A stretch of 64,000 bases of DNA from Clostridium aestuarii (GTDB lineage Bacteria; Bacillota; Clostridia; Clostridiales; Clostridiaceae), in assembly GCF_026735135.1 (NCBI RefSeq), contig NZ_JAPQER010000003.1, positions 248,001-312,000 of the forward strand, in the 5' to 3' direction. Both the position numbers and the translations under genes were made by a program. The notes beneath the pieces are model-generated. The model ran no database searches. It was not told where the DNA came from and worked only from the letters and a program-made list of their open reading frames with translations. This document shows, in pieces, positions 9,415-18,411 of the stretch (its first letter is position 1; each line of letters opens with the position of its first letter).

Positions 9415-9552
9415 ATTTAAGAACATTCCTTTCAATTATGTGTTTATTACAGTATACTTAAAATTTTTTTAGAAATCAAAATCTGAATAATTCTTTATTC
9501 ATTTTCTTTTAAATTAGATATACATTATCCAAAATTCAAAACAACATTTTAA

Positions 9553-9918
9553 TTAACTATTGTGTAGTTTTTTTTTATAATTATCCACATGGATTTTTCC
9601 CCATTTATCCATTTCATCTAATATAGGTATTAGTCTTTTACCTTCTTCAGATAAAGAATATTCTACTATTGGAGGAATTTGATTATAAATTTTTCTTTTT
9701 ATTAATCCGTTTTCTTCTAAATTTCTCAATTGCTGTGTTAGCATTTTCTGAGTAATAGCAGGAATTATTCTTCTAAACTCATTAAATCTTATGACTTCAT
9801 AATTACCTAAATTCCATAATATAAGACCTTTCCATTTTCCACTTATTAATTCTAAAGTTATCTCTATTTCACATCTATAATTACTACAACTTATTTTATT
9901 AGTTCTATCCTTAGGCAT
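9553..9918 (-). CDS. HxlR-family winged-helix transcriptional regulator
   Basis: The 121 residues match the HxlR family: an N-terminal cysteine-containing segment (CSNYRCEIE), 'LISGKWKGLILWNLG', the recognition region 'FNEFRRIIPAITQKMLTQQLRNLEENGLI' (read here in two pieces), and the wing 'PPIVEYSLSEEGKRLIPIL'. Members often sense aldehydes or redox stress through a conserved cysteine. It is transcribed divergently from the alcohol dehydrogenase 257 bases away, which makes that gene its likely target. Half-sites TAGTAA (9955-9960) and TTACTA (9990-9995) lie between them. Confidence 0.85.
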   Translation of the reverse strand: MPKDRTNKISCSNYRCEIEITLELISGKWKGLILWNLGNYEVIRFNEFRRIIPAITQKMLTQQLRNLEENGLIKRKIYNQIPPIVEYSLSEEGKRLIPILDEMDKWGKIHVDNYKKKLHNS

Positions 9919-10175
9919 ATCTTTATGTTCACCATCCTCTTTTAAAATTTTCTATAGTAAGTATTATGACTATATATAAACCAGTATTTTTACTACTAAA
10001 TATTTTAAGGATTTTCCTTTTTGTAACTACCTTACGAAAAAGTGCCTTCTTCACAGATGTTTATTACGTTTATATAATAAGTTATGTGATGAAACACAAG
10101 TAAAAAATATATTAAAAAAAGATAAATTCAAAAAATAACAAAATTAATTATATCATAAAAATAGGAGGAAGTAAC

Positions 10176-11342
10176 ATGTCAAGATTTACAATACCAAGGG
10201 ATGTTTATTTTGGAGAAGGAGCCATTCAGGAATTAAAAAATCTAAAAGGTAAAAGAGCTATTATAGTAATTGGTGGTGGCTCAATAAAGAGAAGTGGAGC
10301 ATTAGATAAAATAGAAGCAAATTTAAAACAAGCTGGAATGGAAACTAAGGTTATTGAGGGAGTAGAATCAGATCCATCAGTTGATACAGTAATGAATGGT
10401 GTAAAAGTAATGCAAGAATTTCAACCAGATTGGATAATTGGAGTAGGTGGAGGATCACCTATTGATGCAGCAAAGGCTATGTGGATATTCTATGAATACC
10501 CAGAGTTTACATTTGAAGAAGCTGCAAAACCATTTTCACTACCACAGTTAAGAACAAAAGCAAAATTTGCAGCAATATCAACAACTAGTGGAACGGGTAC
10601 AGAAGTTACATCTTTCTCAGTTATAACAGATAATAAAACTGGAATAAAATATCCAATAGCTGATTACAACATAACACCAGATATAGCAATAGTAGATACT
10701 GATTTAGCACAAACAATGTCACCAAAACTTGTTGCACATACAGGAATGGATGCATTAACACATGCTTTTGAAGCATACGTTTCAACAGTAAGAACAGTAT
10801 TCACAGATGCACTAGCAATGAAATCTATTGAAATGATGAAACACAACCTAGTAAAATCATTTAATGGAGATAAAGAAGCAAGAAGTGAAATGCACTTAGC
10901 TCAATGTCTTGCAGGAATGTCATTTTCAAATGCAATTTTAGGAATAGTGCATAGTATGGCACATAAAACTGGGAAAATATTTAATATTCCTCATGGATGT
11001 GCAAATGCAATATACTTACCCTATGTAATTGAATTCAACAAAAAAACTGCGGGTAAAGCTTATGCTGATATAGCAAGAAGATTAGGTCTAGCAGGAAACA
11101 GTGAAGATGAATTAGTAAATTCATTAGTAGAAATGGTAAGAGATTTTAATAAGAATATGAATATACCATCTACATTAAAAGAGTTTGGGATAAGTGAGCA
11201 AGATTTCAAAGATAAGCTTGAAGATATTGCTTTAAATGCAGTAACAGATCCATGTACAGGTACAAATCCAAGACAAATATCAGTAGAAGAAATGAAAAAG
11301 TTATTTGAATGCACTTATTATGGTGAGAAAGTTGGTTTTTAA
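10176..11342 (+). CDS. Iron-containing alcohol dehydrogenase (NAD(P)H-dependent)
   Basis: This 388-residue group III alcohol dehydrogenase interconverts aldehydes or ketones and alcohols. Visible hallmarks are the dinucleotide site 'GVGGGSPIDAAKAMW' near residue 95, 'TTSGTGTEVTSFSVI' near 140, and the metal-binding signature: Asp/His in 'GMDALTHAFEAYVS' near 195 and His in 'VHSMAHKTGKIFNIPHG' near 265-280. Length and motifs resemble clostridial butanol/1,3-propanediol-type enzymes, but the substrate cannot be assigned. The start is ATG with AGGAGG. The divergent HxlR gene is the probable regulator. Confidence 0.92.
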   Translation: MSRFTIPRDVYFGEGAIQELKNLKGKRAIIVIGGGSIKRSGALDKIEANLKQAGMETKVIEGVESDPSVDTVMNGVKVMQEFQPDWIIGVGGGSPIDAAKAMWIFYEYPEFTFEEAAKPFSLPQLRTKAKFAAISTTSGTGTEVTSFSVITDNKTGIKYPIADYNITPDIAIVDTDLAQTMSPKLVAHTGMDALTHAFEAYVSTVRTVFTDALAMKSIEMMKHNLVKSFNGDKEARSEMHLAQCLAGMSFSNAILGIVHSMAHKTGKIFNIPHGCANAIYLPYVIEFNKKTAGKAYADIARRLGLAGNSEDELVNSLVEMVRDFNKNMNIPSTLKEFGISEQDFKDKLEDIALNAVTDPCTGTNPRQISVEEMKKLFECTYYGEKVGF

Positions 11343-11381
11343 TAATAGATTAATAACATTTAAGAAATATATCAAAGATTG

Positions 11382-11415
11382 AGGAAGTAAATTTATTTAC
11401 TTCCTTTATTTTTTA
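11382..11415 (+). terminator. Terminator of the alcohol dehydrogenase gene
   Basis: AGGAAGTAAA, loop TTTA, TTTACTTCCT followed by TTATTTTTT, about 40 bases after the stop. It overlaps the 3' end of the anti-sigma remnant on the other strand. Confidence 0.85.
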
Positions 11416-11543
11416 AAATCTCTTTGACAGCTGATGCATCCAGCAAGATGCTCCTCAACTATTTTCCTGCTTTGACTACTGCATACCTCGTCATAATATA
11501 ATGGTAACAAATCTTTGATAATATCACACCAAATATTACTCAT
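11406..11543 (-). pseudogene. Truncated zinc-finger anti-sigma factor (zf-HC2 stub)
   Basis: A 45-residue frame with a good AAGGAGG site. It reads MSNIWCDIIKDLLPLYYDEV, then C at residue 21, and ends with the zinc-binding pattern H..GC..C (EEHLAGCISCQRD). That is the N-terminal anti-sigma zinc-finger domain. Complete proteins continue with a membrane segment and a sensor domain, which are absent here. It overlaps the end of the ECF remnant, as true sigma/anti-sigma pairs do. Confidence 0.6.
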
Positions 11544-11651
11544 CTTCCTTTTCCTCCTTCAGCATATCTTTTATTTTCAGTTCCGCATGGTAAAATGTGA
11601 CTCGTGCCCAATTCTACGTTTTCCCAAAAAGCTGACTTATTTGTACAATGA
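11536..11651 (-). pseudogene. Remnant of an ECF sigma factor C terminus
   Basis: On the minus strand one frame reads SQLFGKT, then a TAG stop, then NWARVTFYHAELKIKDMLKE and a short acidic tail. This is the sigma-4 helix-turn-helix end of an ECF sigma factor ('LFGKTE-WARVTFYRAK' type), with a glutamate codon apparently mutated to TAG. Upstream sequence is lost under the next gene's 5' region. The TAA overlaps the anti-sigma start. Confidence 0.55.
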
Positions 11652-11710
11652 ATAGTCCAACTCTCACAGTGTTAAACTATTACAAAAACAACAAGAAGGA
11701 AGTTGATAAA

Positions 11711-13765
11711 ATGTCTACAGTTATGGTGCAAAAAACTAATAGATTAATAGATGAAAAATCCCCTTATTTATTGCAGCATGCACACAATCCTGTCGATTGG
11801 TATTCTTGGTGTGAGGAAGCTTTTGAAAAGGCAAAGGCTGAAGATAAACCTATATTTTTAAGTATAGGATACTCAACTTGTCATTGGTGTCATGTAATGG
11901 AAAAAGAATCTTTTGAGGATGAGGAAGTAGCAAAAATACTTAATGATAACTTTATTTCAGTTAAGGTAGATAGAGAGGAAAGACCAGATGTTGATAGTGT
12001 TTATATGAGTGTTTGTCAAGCTATAAATGGTAATGGTGGATGGCCTTTAACTATAATTATGACACCAGATAAGAAACCCTTTTTTGCTGGTACATATTTC
12101 CCTAAATATAGTAGATATGGTATGGTAGGAGTTATTGAAATATTAAGCAGTATAAGTGAAGCATGGAAAAGTAGAAAAGAAGAAATTTTAGAAAGTAGTA
12201 ATGTAATTGTTGATCACATAAATGAGTTTAAAGAAGACCAAACTGAAGAATATATTGGAGAAGATACTATAGATAAAGCTTTTGAAGAATTTGATAGTTC
12301 TTTTCAATCTGATTATGGGGGATTTAATCCTGCACCTAAATTTCCAACACCACAAAACTTATATTTTTTATTAAGGTATTATAAAGAGAAAAAATCAAAG
12401 AGAGCTTTGGAGATGGTAACTAAAACTTTAGAATCAATGTATAAAGGTGGGATTTTCGATCATATAGGTTTTGGCTTTTCTAGGTATTCTACAGATTCAA
12501 GGTGGTTAGTACCGCATTTTGAAAAAATGTTATATGATAATGCATTACTGGCTATTGCATATACAGAAGGATATTTGGTTACGGGTAAAAAGTTGTACAA
12601 AGAAGTAGCAGAAAAAATATTTGCTTATGTTATTAGAGATATGACAGATAAAGAAGGGGGCTTTTATTGTGCTGAAGACGCAGATTCTGAAGGGGCAGAA
12701 GGAAAATTTTATTTATGGGATTATGATGAAGTATATAATGTGCTAGGAAATACTGATGCTGAAATATTTTGTAAGTATTATGATATAAGCAAAAATGGAA
12801 ATTTTGAAGGAAAGAATATACCTAATTTAATAGATAAAGATATATCAGAAATAGAAAATGATAAAGAGTTAAAAGATAGATTAAAATCTATGAAGGAAAA
12901 ACTTTTTGTTTACAGAGAAAAAAGAATACATCCTCATAAGGACGATAAAATCTTAACTTCGTGGAATGCTCTTATGATTGTAGCTCTTTCCTATGGCGGT
13001 AGAATATTTGATAATTCTATTTATATAGAAGCTGCTAAACGAAGTGTAGAATTTATATTTAAAAACTTAGTAAGAGATGATGGAAGGGTGTTAGCAAGAT
13101 ATAGAGAAGGAGAGGCAGCACATCTTGGATATTTAGATGATTATGCATTTTTGATTTGGGGATTAATAGAATTATATGAAGCAACTTTTGACGCTGAATA
13201 TTTACAAAAAGCTATTGAGCTAAATAAAAATATGATAAATTATTTTTGGGACAATAACCAAGGAGGATTTTTTTTATACGGAAATGATAGTGAAGAACTA
13301 ATAGTAAGACCCAAAGAAGTGTATGATGGAGCTATTCCTTCTGGGAATTCTGTAGCTGCTTTAAATATGCTAAAACTTTCTAGAATTACAGGCAATATGG
13401 ATTTAGAAGAAAAATTAAATACAATATTTAATGTATTTGGTAGTAGAGTAAGAAGTATTCCAAATGCTCATGCCTATTTTATGATTGCAGTTATGTTTAA
13501 AAATATAAGTACAAAAGAAATTGTTATAGCTGGAAATAAAAAAGATAAAGATGTTAAAAGAATATTGAATGAGATAAATAAATCATTTATGCCATTTTCC
13601 ACAGTAGTTTTAAATGATGGAAATGATAAATTATATGAAATTCTACCTATTATAAAATCAAAAAAAACAATTGATAATAAATCTACTGTATATCTTTGTG
13701 AAAACTTTGCATGTAAAGAACCTATTACTGATATTGATAAAGCCATTAATGAAATTACTACGTAA
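11711..13765 (+). CDS. YyaL-type thioredoxin-domain protein (DUF255 / SSP411 family)
   Basis: A 684-residue protein. The N-terminal ~165 residues are a thioredoxin-like fold (DUF255) beginning '[21 protein letters not shown]' in two blocks, with the CxxC-like motif '[16 protein letters not shown]' near residue 55. The remaining ~500 residues are an (alpha/alpha)6-barrel resembling N-acylglucosamine epimerase/glycosidase folds ('[25 protein letters not shown]', 'CAEDADSEG', 'LTSWNALMI'). The function is not established. The frame extends to 11648, but the ATG at 11711 has AAGGAAG upstream and matches the family start. Confidence 0.88.
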   Translation: MSTVMVQKTNRLIDEKSPYLLQHAHNPVDWYSWCEEAFEKAKAEDKPIFLSIGYSTCHWCHVMEKESFEDEEVAKILNDNFISVKVDREERPDVDSVYMSVCQAINGNGGWPLTIIMTPDKKPFFAGTYFPKYSRYGMVGVIEILSSISEAWKSRKEEILESSNVIVDHINEFKEDQTEEYIGEDTIDKAFEEFDSSFQSDYGGFNPAPKFPTPQNLYFLLRYYKEKKSKRALEMVTKTLESMYKGGIFDHIGFGFSRYSTDSRWLVPHFEKMLYDNALLAIAYTEGYLVTGKKLYKEVAEKIFAYVIRDMTDKEGGFYCAEDADSEGAEGKFYLWDYDEVYNVLGNTDAEIFCKYYDISKNGNFEGKNIPNLIDKDISEIENDKELKDRLKSMKEKLFVYREKRIHPHKDDKILTSWNALMIVALSYGGRIFDNSIYIEAAKRSVEFIFKNLVRDDGRVLARYREGEAAHLGYLDDYAFLIWGLIELYEATFDAEYLQKAIELNKNMINYFWDNNQGGFFLYGNDSEELIVRPKEVYDGAIPSGNSVAALNMLKLSRITGNMDLEEKLNTIFNVFGSRVRSIPNAHAYFMIAVMFKNISTKEIVIAGNKKDKDVKRILNEINKSFMPFSTVVLNDGNDKLYEILPIIKSKKTIDNKSTVYLCENFACKEPITDIDKAINEITT

Positions 13766-13864
13766 TTCAAGAAAAATTGGAGTTAGAACGACTTCTGAGA
13801 TACATGAAGAAATTGCATCACTTAGATATTTAAGGGGAGATTTTGATCATCTTGAAAGAAGTTA
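13748..13864 (+). CDS. Very small ORF overlapping the yyaL 3' end, probably a remnant
   Basis: The ATG at 13748 lies inside the end of the previous gene in another frame and opens a 38-residue product ending '[20 protein letters not shown]'. The last half looks protein-like (charged, amphipathic) and lies directly before the terminator. No ribosome binding site is evident. It may be the tail of a lost gene. No family is recognised. Confidence 0.25.
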
Positions 13865-13868
13865 AAAG

Positions 13869-13907
13869 AAAAGGCTGTTTATATATTTAAATATATAAAC
13901 AGCTTTT
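13869..13907. terminator. Bidirectional terminator between convergent genes
   Basis: AAAAGGCTGTTTATATATT pairs perfectly with AATATATAAACAGCTTTT. It lies between the yyaL and larA 3' ends. Confidence 0.9.
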
Positions 13908-13920
13908 ATAGAAAATAAAT

Positions 13921-15192
13921 TTATTTTTTATAAAGGGGTATAGTATTGCCTCCATAAGGCATAACGATTACTTTTTTATCTTTATCGTGTATACCAGCTA
14001 AAGATAAAGCTTCATCTATATTATTAGTAGATTTTATTCCCATTGGTTTAACTAGTTCGGGTTTTATAGACGAAACTAAAATAATATTAAGTTTTTTAGC
14101 AATTTCTACAGCAGCATAAAAGATATAACCTGCTATTGTAAAATTACTTTTTAATTCTTCATATAACTTATTTTCTTTTAGTGGATTAATCCAGTTGAAA
14201 AATGTATCAGCTCCAGCACCATCTCTACATTCAGCAAATAAAAGTATTGTTCCACCTGGTTTTACAGCTAATGCTGCATTGAATAAAGATTTAGTAGATT
14301 GGTATAGTGAAATATCTTTAGGATATCCTCCACAGCTTGTTATTACAAGATCTGCTTTTTCATTAATTGGGACTCCAAATATTTCATTGGCCCAATTGCA
14401 CCCTTGTTCCCAGGCAGATAACCAATTTCCAACTGCTAATTTTAAGATATTGCCTTTGGTATCTACAATGCTATTTATTAAAAAATCTGGGTTAATCATT
14501 TGCGCAGCTTCTATCATATCTAAATTTATAGGGTTTTCCTTTGTAACACCAACTCCAATTAAAGGATTTGATCTATCATTTTTAGGATCTAGAGCATGAA
14601 GATGATTTTGGAAGATGGTTTTTTTGCTAACTACACCTGGAAGTATAGATTTTCTACCGCCACCAAAGCCAGCCATAAGATGATGAACAATTCCACCTGT
14701 CAATATAACCTTTCTATCTAGTAATAATTTATTTATTGATACCTCAGTATTTCTTGAAGTTTTACCAAGTACAATTGTGCTAGTATTACTGCTATGCTCT
14801 ACTATTTCTAATCTTTCAAACAAATCTTTACTTACTATCTTAATTAATTCTTCATCGGTTTGTGTACGATGTGTTCCATTAGCTATTAAAATTGTGATGT
14901 TTTTATCGCTTATTCCTATGTTATTTAATCTTTTTACTACTATAGGTAAGAACTTAATTGTTTGTAACCATAATCGTGTAATATCGCTGACAACTATAAC
15001 TATTTTGTCGTTTTTCATAAATATTTCATTAAAAGGTTTAGAGTCAATAGGATTGTCTAAAAGGTTATTAAGTTCTTTTTCTAAATTACTGATGGGAGAG
15101 ACTTGTTTTGAATGAAGCTCTTGAAGTACGTTTTTTTCAGATAAATTTATTTCGAAAGTTTTTTCACCATATTTGAGATAGTGTTTTTTCAT
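13921..15192 (-). CDS. larA: LarA-type nickel-dependent lactate racemase family protein
   Basis: The 423 residues show the LarA layout. The N-terminal domain has 'VSDITRLW' and 'NITILIANGTHRTQT' (the ANGTHR block carries an active-site His). A central block 'GGIVHHLMAGFGGGRKSILPG' carries the histidine and lysine corresponding to the ligands of the pincer-nickel cofactor in Lactobacillus LarA. 'GGYPKDISLYQSTKSL' lies in the C-terminal domain. Family members racemise lactate or other 2-hydroxy acids. No cofactor-biosynthesis genes (larB/C/E) are nearby. The ATG has AAGGGGG. Activity on lactate is inferred from the lactate locus 30 kb away. Confidence 0.82.
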   Translation of the reverse strand: MKKHYLKYGEKTFEINLSEKNVLQELHSKQVSPISNLEKELNNLLDNPIDSKPFNEIFMKNDKIVIVVSDITRLWLQTIKFLPIVVKRLNNIGISDKNITILIANGTHRTQTDEELIKIVSKDLFERLEIVEHSSNTSTIVLGKTSRNTEVSINKLLLDRKVILTGGIVHHLMAGFGGGRKSILPGVVSKKTIFQNHLHALDPKNDRSNPLIGVGVTKENPINLDMIEAAQMINPDFLINSIVDTKGNILKLAVGNWLSAWEQGCNWANEIFGVPINEKADLVITSCGGYPKDISLYQSTKSLFNAALAVKPGGTILLFAECRDGAGADTFFNWINPLKENKLYEELKSNFTIAGYIFYAAVEIAKKLNIILVSSIKPELVKPMGIKSTNNIDEALSLAGIHDKDKKVIVMPYGGNTIPLYKK

Positions 15193-15251
15193 TGATATAA
15201 CCCCCTTGTAGTTGTATATTAATAATTTGATGTGTATAGTGCCCCATGTTA

Positions 15252-15284
15252 TAAAAAAAATTCGTCCAAGAAAGGATGAATTTT
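15252..15284 (-). terminator. Intrinsic terminator on the minus strand, between the MCP gene and larA
   Basis: Read on the minus strand: AAAATTCATCC, loop TTTCTT, GGACGAATTTT and a T-run. It lies 60 bases upstream of the larA start, so it either stops read-through from the chemoreceptor gene or acts in a larA leader. The rest of 15193-15533 is AT-rich without a gene. Confidence 0.65.
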
Positions 15285-15496
15285 AATTCGCTATACCATC
15301 TTTTATATTAAAAAATAAAAAAGATACCTTTAAAATTTTATTATTATAAAATATTTTTAAATAAGTATATAGGTAAAAATAGAGTAAGTCAAATATAAAA
15401 AGTTTTTCTATACTGTTAAAAAAATAAAATAATTACAGTATTCTTAAAATATCAATAATTTTAAAGGTTTTAAATCGAGTTTTAATTTTAAGTTAA

Positions 15497-15537
15497 TATG
15501 AAAGAGGGAATGAATGGTTTCATTCCCTTATTTTCAT
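15497..15537 (-). terminator. Long hairpin just after the chemoreceptor gene
   Basis: Inner stem AGGGAATGA / TCATTCCCT and outer arms ATATGAAA / TTTCATAT with a small internal mismatch. It starts at the MCP stop. The T-run is poor, so termination may rely on the second hairpin at 15252. Confidence 0.6.
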
Positions 15538-17531
15538 ATCTTAAATTTGCTTAATTCCTCGTTAAGTTTTGCAGCAAGCTCATTTAAACTGTCAGCAGCA
15601 TTTGCTACTTCTTCAATAGCACTACTTTGTTGTTCAATTGAAGCAGTTACTTCTTCTGATGAAGCAGCTGTTTCTTGAGATATTGATGATATGTTTTGAA
15701 TAGAGGATACTAATGATTCTTTATCTCCATTTAATAGATTAACAAATTGAGTCATAAGTTCAATTTTTGCTGTAATATTTTCTATGGAATTAGAGATTTT
15801 ATCGAAGGAAGTATTTACTTCATCCACAGCCGTAGATTGTTCATTAGAAATAGCTTTAACTTCGTTCATTATATTTACAGTGTTACTACTATCACTTTGA
15901 ATATTTGTGATTATTTGTTTGATTTCATCTGTAGCATATTGAGAACCTTCTGCAAGTTTTCTTATTTCATCTGCAACTACTGCAAAGCCTTTACCAGCTT
16001 CACCAGCTCTTGCAGCTTCAATAGATGCATTTAATGCTAATAAGTTAGTTTGGTCTGAAATAGAATTTATTGTATCAAGTATAGAGCTTATATTACTGGC
16101 GTTGTTATTTAATGCAATTATAGCAACTTCAATTTTTTGGATAGCTTTTGTATTGGAATCTGTTTTAACATGCAATTCTTCTACAGCTTTAAATCCATCT
16201 GAATTTGCATTAGTTGCTTTATTGGTAACATCTGAAATTTGGTTCGCATTATTGGATAGATCATTAAATTTTTCTGATATATTATAGGTAAGCTGAGCAC
16301 AGGTTTCAGCATCACCAGCTTGTTCAACAGCACCTGTGGATATTTCTTCAATGGCTCGTGTTATACCTTCTGCAGAAGCACTGGTTTCTGCAGAATTAGC
16401 AGCTAAATTTTGTGCTGAAGAATTCAATCCTTTTGATACGTTTTGTACATTATTTATCAAATTCCCCACAGATTCCAACATAATATTAAAGCCGTCACCT
16501 AAAGTGCCTACTTCATCTTTAGACTTTATATTACATCTTACGGTAAAGTCTCCTTTTTTTACTTTTTCCATATCTTCTAAAAGATATTTAAGTGGTCGTG
16601 TTGTTCTATTAGCAAAAAGTATTGATATTAAAATAGCTATAATTAAAGATAATATTCCAATGGTTAGGTTGATTTTAAATATTCCATTAATACTTTCATC
16701 AATTTCTGTAATATACATACTTCCAATGATACTCCAACCAACTTTATCAAGCTTTGTAAATGAAGCAAATTTATCTATTATTACTCCATTTTCTTCCCAT
16801 TCATATTCTACATAACCTTCACTTTTTATGTTTACAGCATTTATAATTTCGTTTTGAGTAAAATCAGTTGATATAAGGTCTTTATTTTTATGTGTTATTA
16901 CTGTATTATTTTTATCTAATAAAAATACATAGCCTTGTTTACCAATTTTAATAGAGTTGATTTCTTCTGATAAAATATCTAATGGTATATCCAAGCCTAA
17001 TACACCAACAAATTCATTGTTATTATAGCTATTGTAAACAGGAATAGCTGCAGTTATAACTAAGCAATCTTTAAATGCATCTTCATAGATGTCAGTCCAG
17101 ATTAAACCATTTTGCTTAACAGCTTCTTGATACCAAAGTCTAGAAGTTGGATCATAGTTTGAATCTGGTTCTACTTGAGGCCATGAAATAAATTTTTTAT
17201 CTTTAGTTCCTAAATAAATATTAAGGATGTTTTTATGACCTTTAGAAAAACCCTCAAGATCTTTTATCATCCATGGTAAGGATTCAGAACGATTTAAAAT
17301 CTGTTGTATATTAGGCTCATAAGACATCTGTTTTAATGAGTTTTCGTAGCCTTTAAGATAATTGTTTATTGATGATTTACTTTGAGTGATAATTTCAAGA
17401 GTAGATTTTTCAAGATCTGATTTTAGAACTTTTTTAGATTTTATATGTGTCATTGTACCTAATGTAAATAATGGAATAGAGATTAATAGGATAAACATAA
17501 TCATTAATTTGTATTTTATGCCTAGTTTCAT
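15534..17531 (-). CDS. Methyl-accepting chemotaxis protein (dCache + HAMP + MCP signalling domain)
   Basis: The 665-residue transmembrane chemoreceptor has a membrane segment at residues ~8-28. An extracytoplasmic double-Cache sensor occupies ~35-275, with '[12 protein letters not shown]' and '[12 protein letters not shown]' typical of dCache_1. A second membrane helix lies at ~283-305, a HAMP domain at ~306-358, and a long methyl-accepting coiled coil follows with the conserved hairpin tip ('[22 protein letters not shown]...[15 protein letters not shown]') near 495-535. The dCache fold commonly senses amino acids or organic acids, but the ligand is unknown. The ATG has AAAGGAG. A SigD-type promoter lies upstream. 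Confidence 0.95.
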   Translation of the reverse strand: MKLGIKYKLMIMFILLISIPLFTLGTMTHIKSKKVLKSDLEKSTLEIITQSKSSINNYLKGYENSLKQMSYEPNIQQILNRSESLPWMIKDLEGFSKGHKNILNIYLGTKDKKFISWPQVEPDSNYDPTSRLWYQEAVKQNGLIWTDIYEDAFKDCLVITAAIPVYNSYNNNEFVGVLGLDIPLDILSEEINSIKIGKQGYVFLLDKNNTVITHKNKDLISTDFTQNEIINAVNIKSEGYVEYEWEENGVIIDKFASFTKLDKVGWSIIGSMYITEIDESINGIFKINLTIGILSLIIAILISILFANRTTRPLKYLLEDMEKVKKGDFTVRCNIKSKDEVGTLGDGFNIMLESVGNLINNVQNVSKGLNSSAQNLAANSAETSASAEGITRAIEEISTGAVEQAGDAETCAQLTYNISEKFNDLSNNANQISDVTNKATNANSDGFKAVEELHVKTDSNTKAIQKIEVAIIALNNNASNISSILDTINSISDQTNLLALNASIEAARAGEAGKGFAVVADEIRKLAEGSQYATDEIKQIITNIQSDSSNTVNIMNEVKAISNEQSTAVDEVNTSFDKISNSIENITAKIELMTQFVNLLNGDKESLVSSIQNISSISQETAASSEEVTASIEQQSSAIEEVANAADSLNELAAKLNEELSKFKI

Positions 17532-17632
17532 AAAGTTCGCTCCTTTTTTATTGAATTAAGAAATTACAATTTTCTAAAATAGATATTTTATACCTAAGTA
17601 GTAAGATGTAATTAATAAGTATCTCATATAAA

Positions 17633-17660
17633 ATATCGACACGAAAGTAACTTGCCTTTA
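17633..17660 (-). promoter_or_regulatory. Candidate SigD (sigma-28) promoter of the chemoreceptor gene
   Basis: On the minus strand TAAA (17660-17657), 16-base spacer, GTCGATAT (17640-17633). The SigD consensus is TAAA-N14-16-GCCGATAT, so only one base differs. It is about 100 bases ahead of the MCP start, as expected for a motility-regulon gene. Confidence 0.65.
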
Positions 17661-17760
17661 GACTTTTGCTTGATTTTTTTAAATATAACCCTAAATAATA
17701 AAGAAAAATTGTAAAAATTTAAAAAATAAGTTTGAAGTTTTAAATATGTAATTATACATA

Positions 17761-17790
17761 TTGACAAATTGAAAAAGCTAATAATATAAT
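17761..17790 (+). promoter_or_regulatory. Promoter of the T-box/argS transcript
   Basis: Consensus TTGACA (17761-17766), 18-base spacer, consensus TATAAT (17785-17790), about 30 bases before the T-box stem I. Confidence 0.75.
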
Positions 17791-17819
17791 TAAGAGTAAA
17801 CAAATTACATATTTATTCG

Positions 17820-18051
17820 GTGAAGAGGAGAGTAACCTTTTAAAATCTTTAAGCGAGCAGGAGAAGGTGTGAGTCCTGTAAGAATTTAAATTGGAGAATA
17901 GAACCTTGGAGAAACTGCTAAAGTTATATTAATTATTAATATAATTAAGTAGGACGTTAACTGCGTTAAAGTTTTAAGTGGACTAATTCTTAGTCAACTA
18001 GAGTGGTACCGCGGATATATCCGTCTCTGTTTTTTCAGAGACGGTTTTTTT
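17820..18051 (+). ncRNA. T-box leader (tRNA-Arg sensing) with terminator
   Basis: The canonical T-box sequence AGAGTGGTACCGCGG lies at 18000-18014. It is followed by an intrinsic terminator CCGTCTCTG / CAGAGACGG plus T7 (18021-18051). Stem I carries the 5' GAGAGTAA block and the distal AGCGAGC / GGTGTGAGTCCTG elements. The specifier position before ACC reads AGA (17900-17902), an arginine codon that fits the downstream gene. Uncharged tRNA should favour the antiterminator and switch on argS. Confidence 0.93.
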
Positions 18052-18066
18052 AGTTTAGACACAATA

Positions 18067-18350
18067 TAAGAATATTGTGCACAATATTCTTAGTTGACGT
18101 GCTGTGCCAGCAAGCTGGCAGACGCAGTTGACGTGCCCATCAGCTAGCTGATGGGTAGTTGAGAGTTAAGGATGTTTTGCTAATGCAAAACTACAATTTT
18201 TAACTGCTGACGCAGTCAGCACGTCAACTGATTTGCAGTTTTCTGCCAAATCACGTCAACTTCATATGCTGGTTTTTAGCATATGAACGTCAACTGCATA
18301 TGAATAGTTTTGTCATATGCACGTCAACTAAAAAAGTGCTGCGCACTTTT
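18067..18350. repeat. Array of nine different hairpins joined by a repeated AGTTGACGTG/CACGTCAACT linker
   Basis: Between the T-box terminator and argS lie nine short palindromes of unrelated sequence: 18069-18090, 18105-18120, 18136-18155, 18175-18190, 18205-18221, 18230-18252, 18262-18286, 18296-18320 and 18332-18350. Most are separated by one linker. The linker reads AGTTGACGTG at 18092 and 18126 and is degenerate at 18157. It then appears inverted (CACGTCAACT or close) at 18220, 18252, 18286 and 18320. The linkers change orientation in the middle, so the array is roughly symmetric. It lies in the argS leader and would be transcribed upon antitermination. Its origin is unknown. Confidence 0.85.
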
Positions 18351-18411
18351 CTTATGTTGTGTAATTTTGTAATTATTTTGTTAATAATAAATAATATAGG
18401 GAGGAATTAAC

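Noticed and set aside
13671..13864. Full 64-residue frame starting inside yyaL
   Set aside because: The first 25 codons overlap the strongly supported yyaL end in another frame; only the last part after 13748 is kept as a possible remnant.
18067..18350. CRISPR array
   Set aside because: The repeated linker is only ~10 bases, changes orientation midway, and the intervening units are palindromes; no cas genes are nearby.
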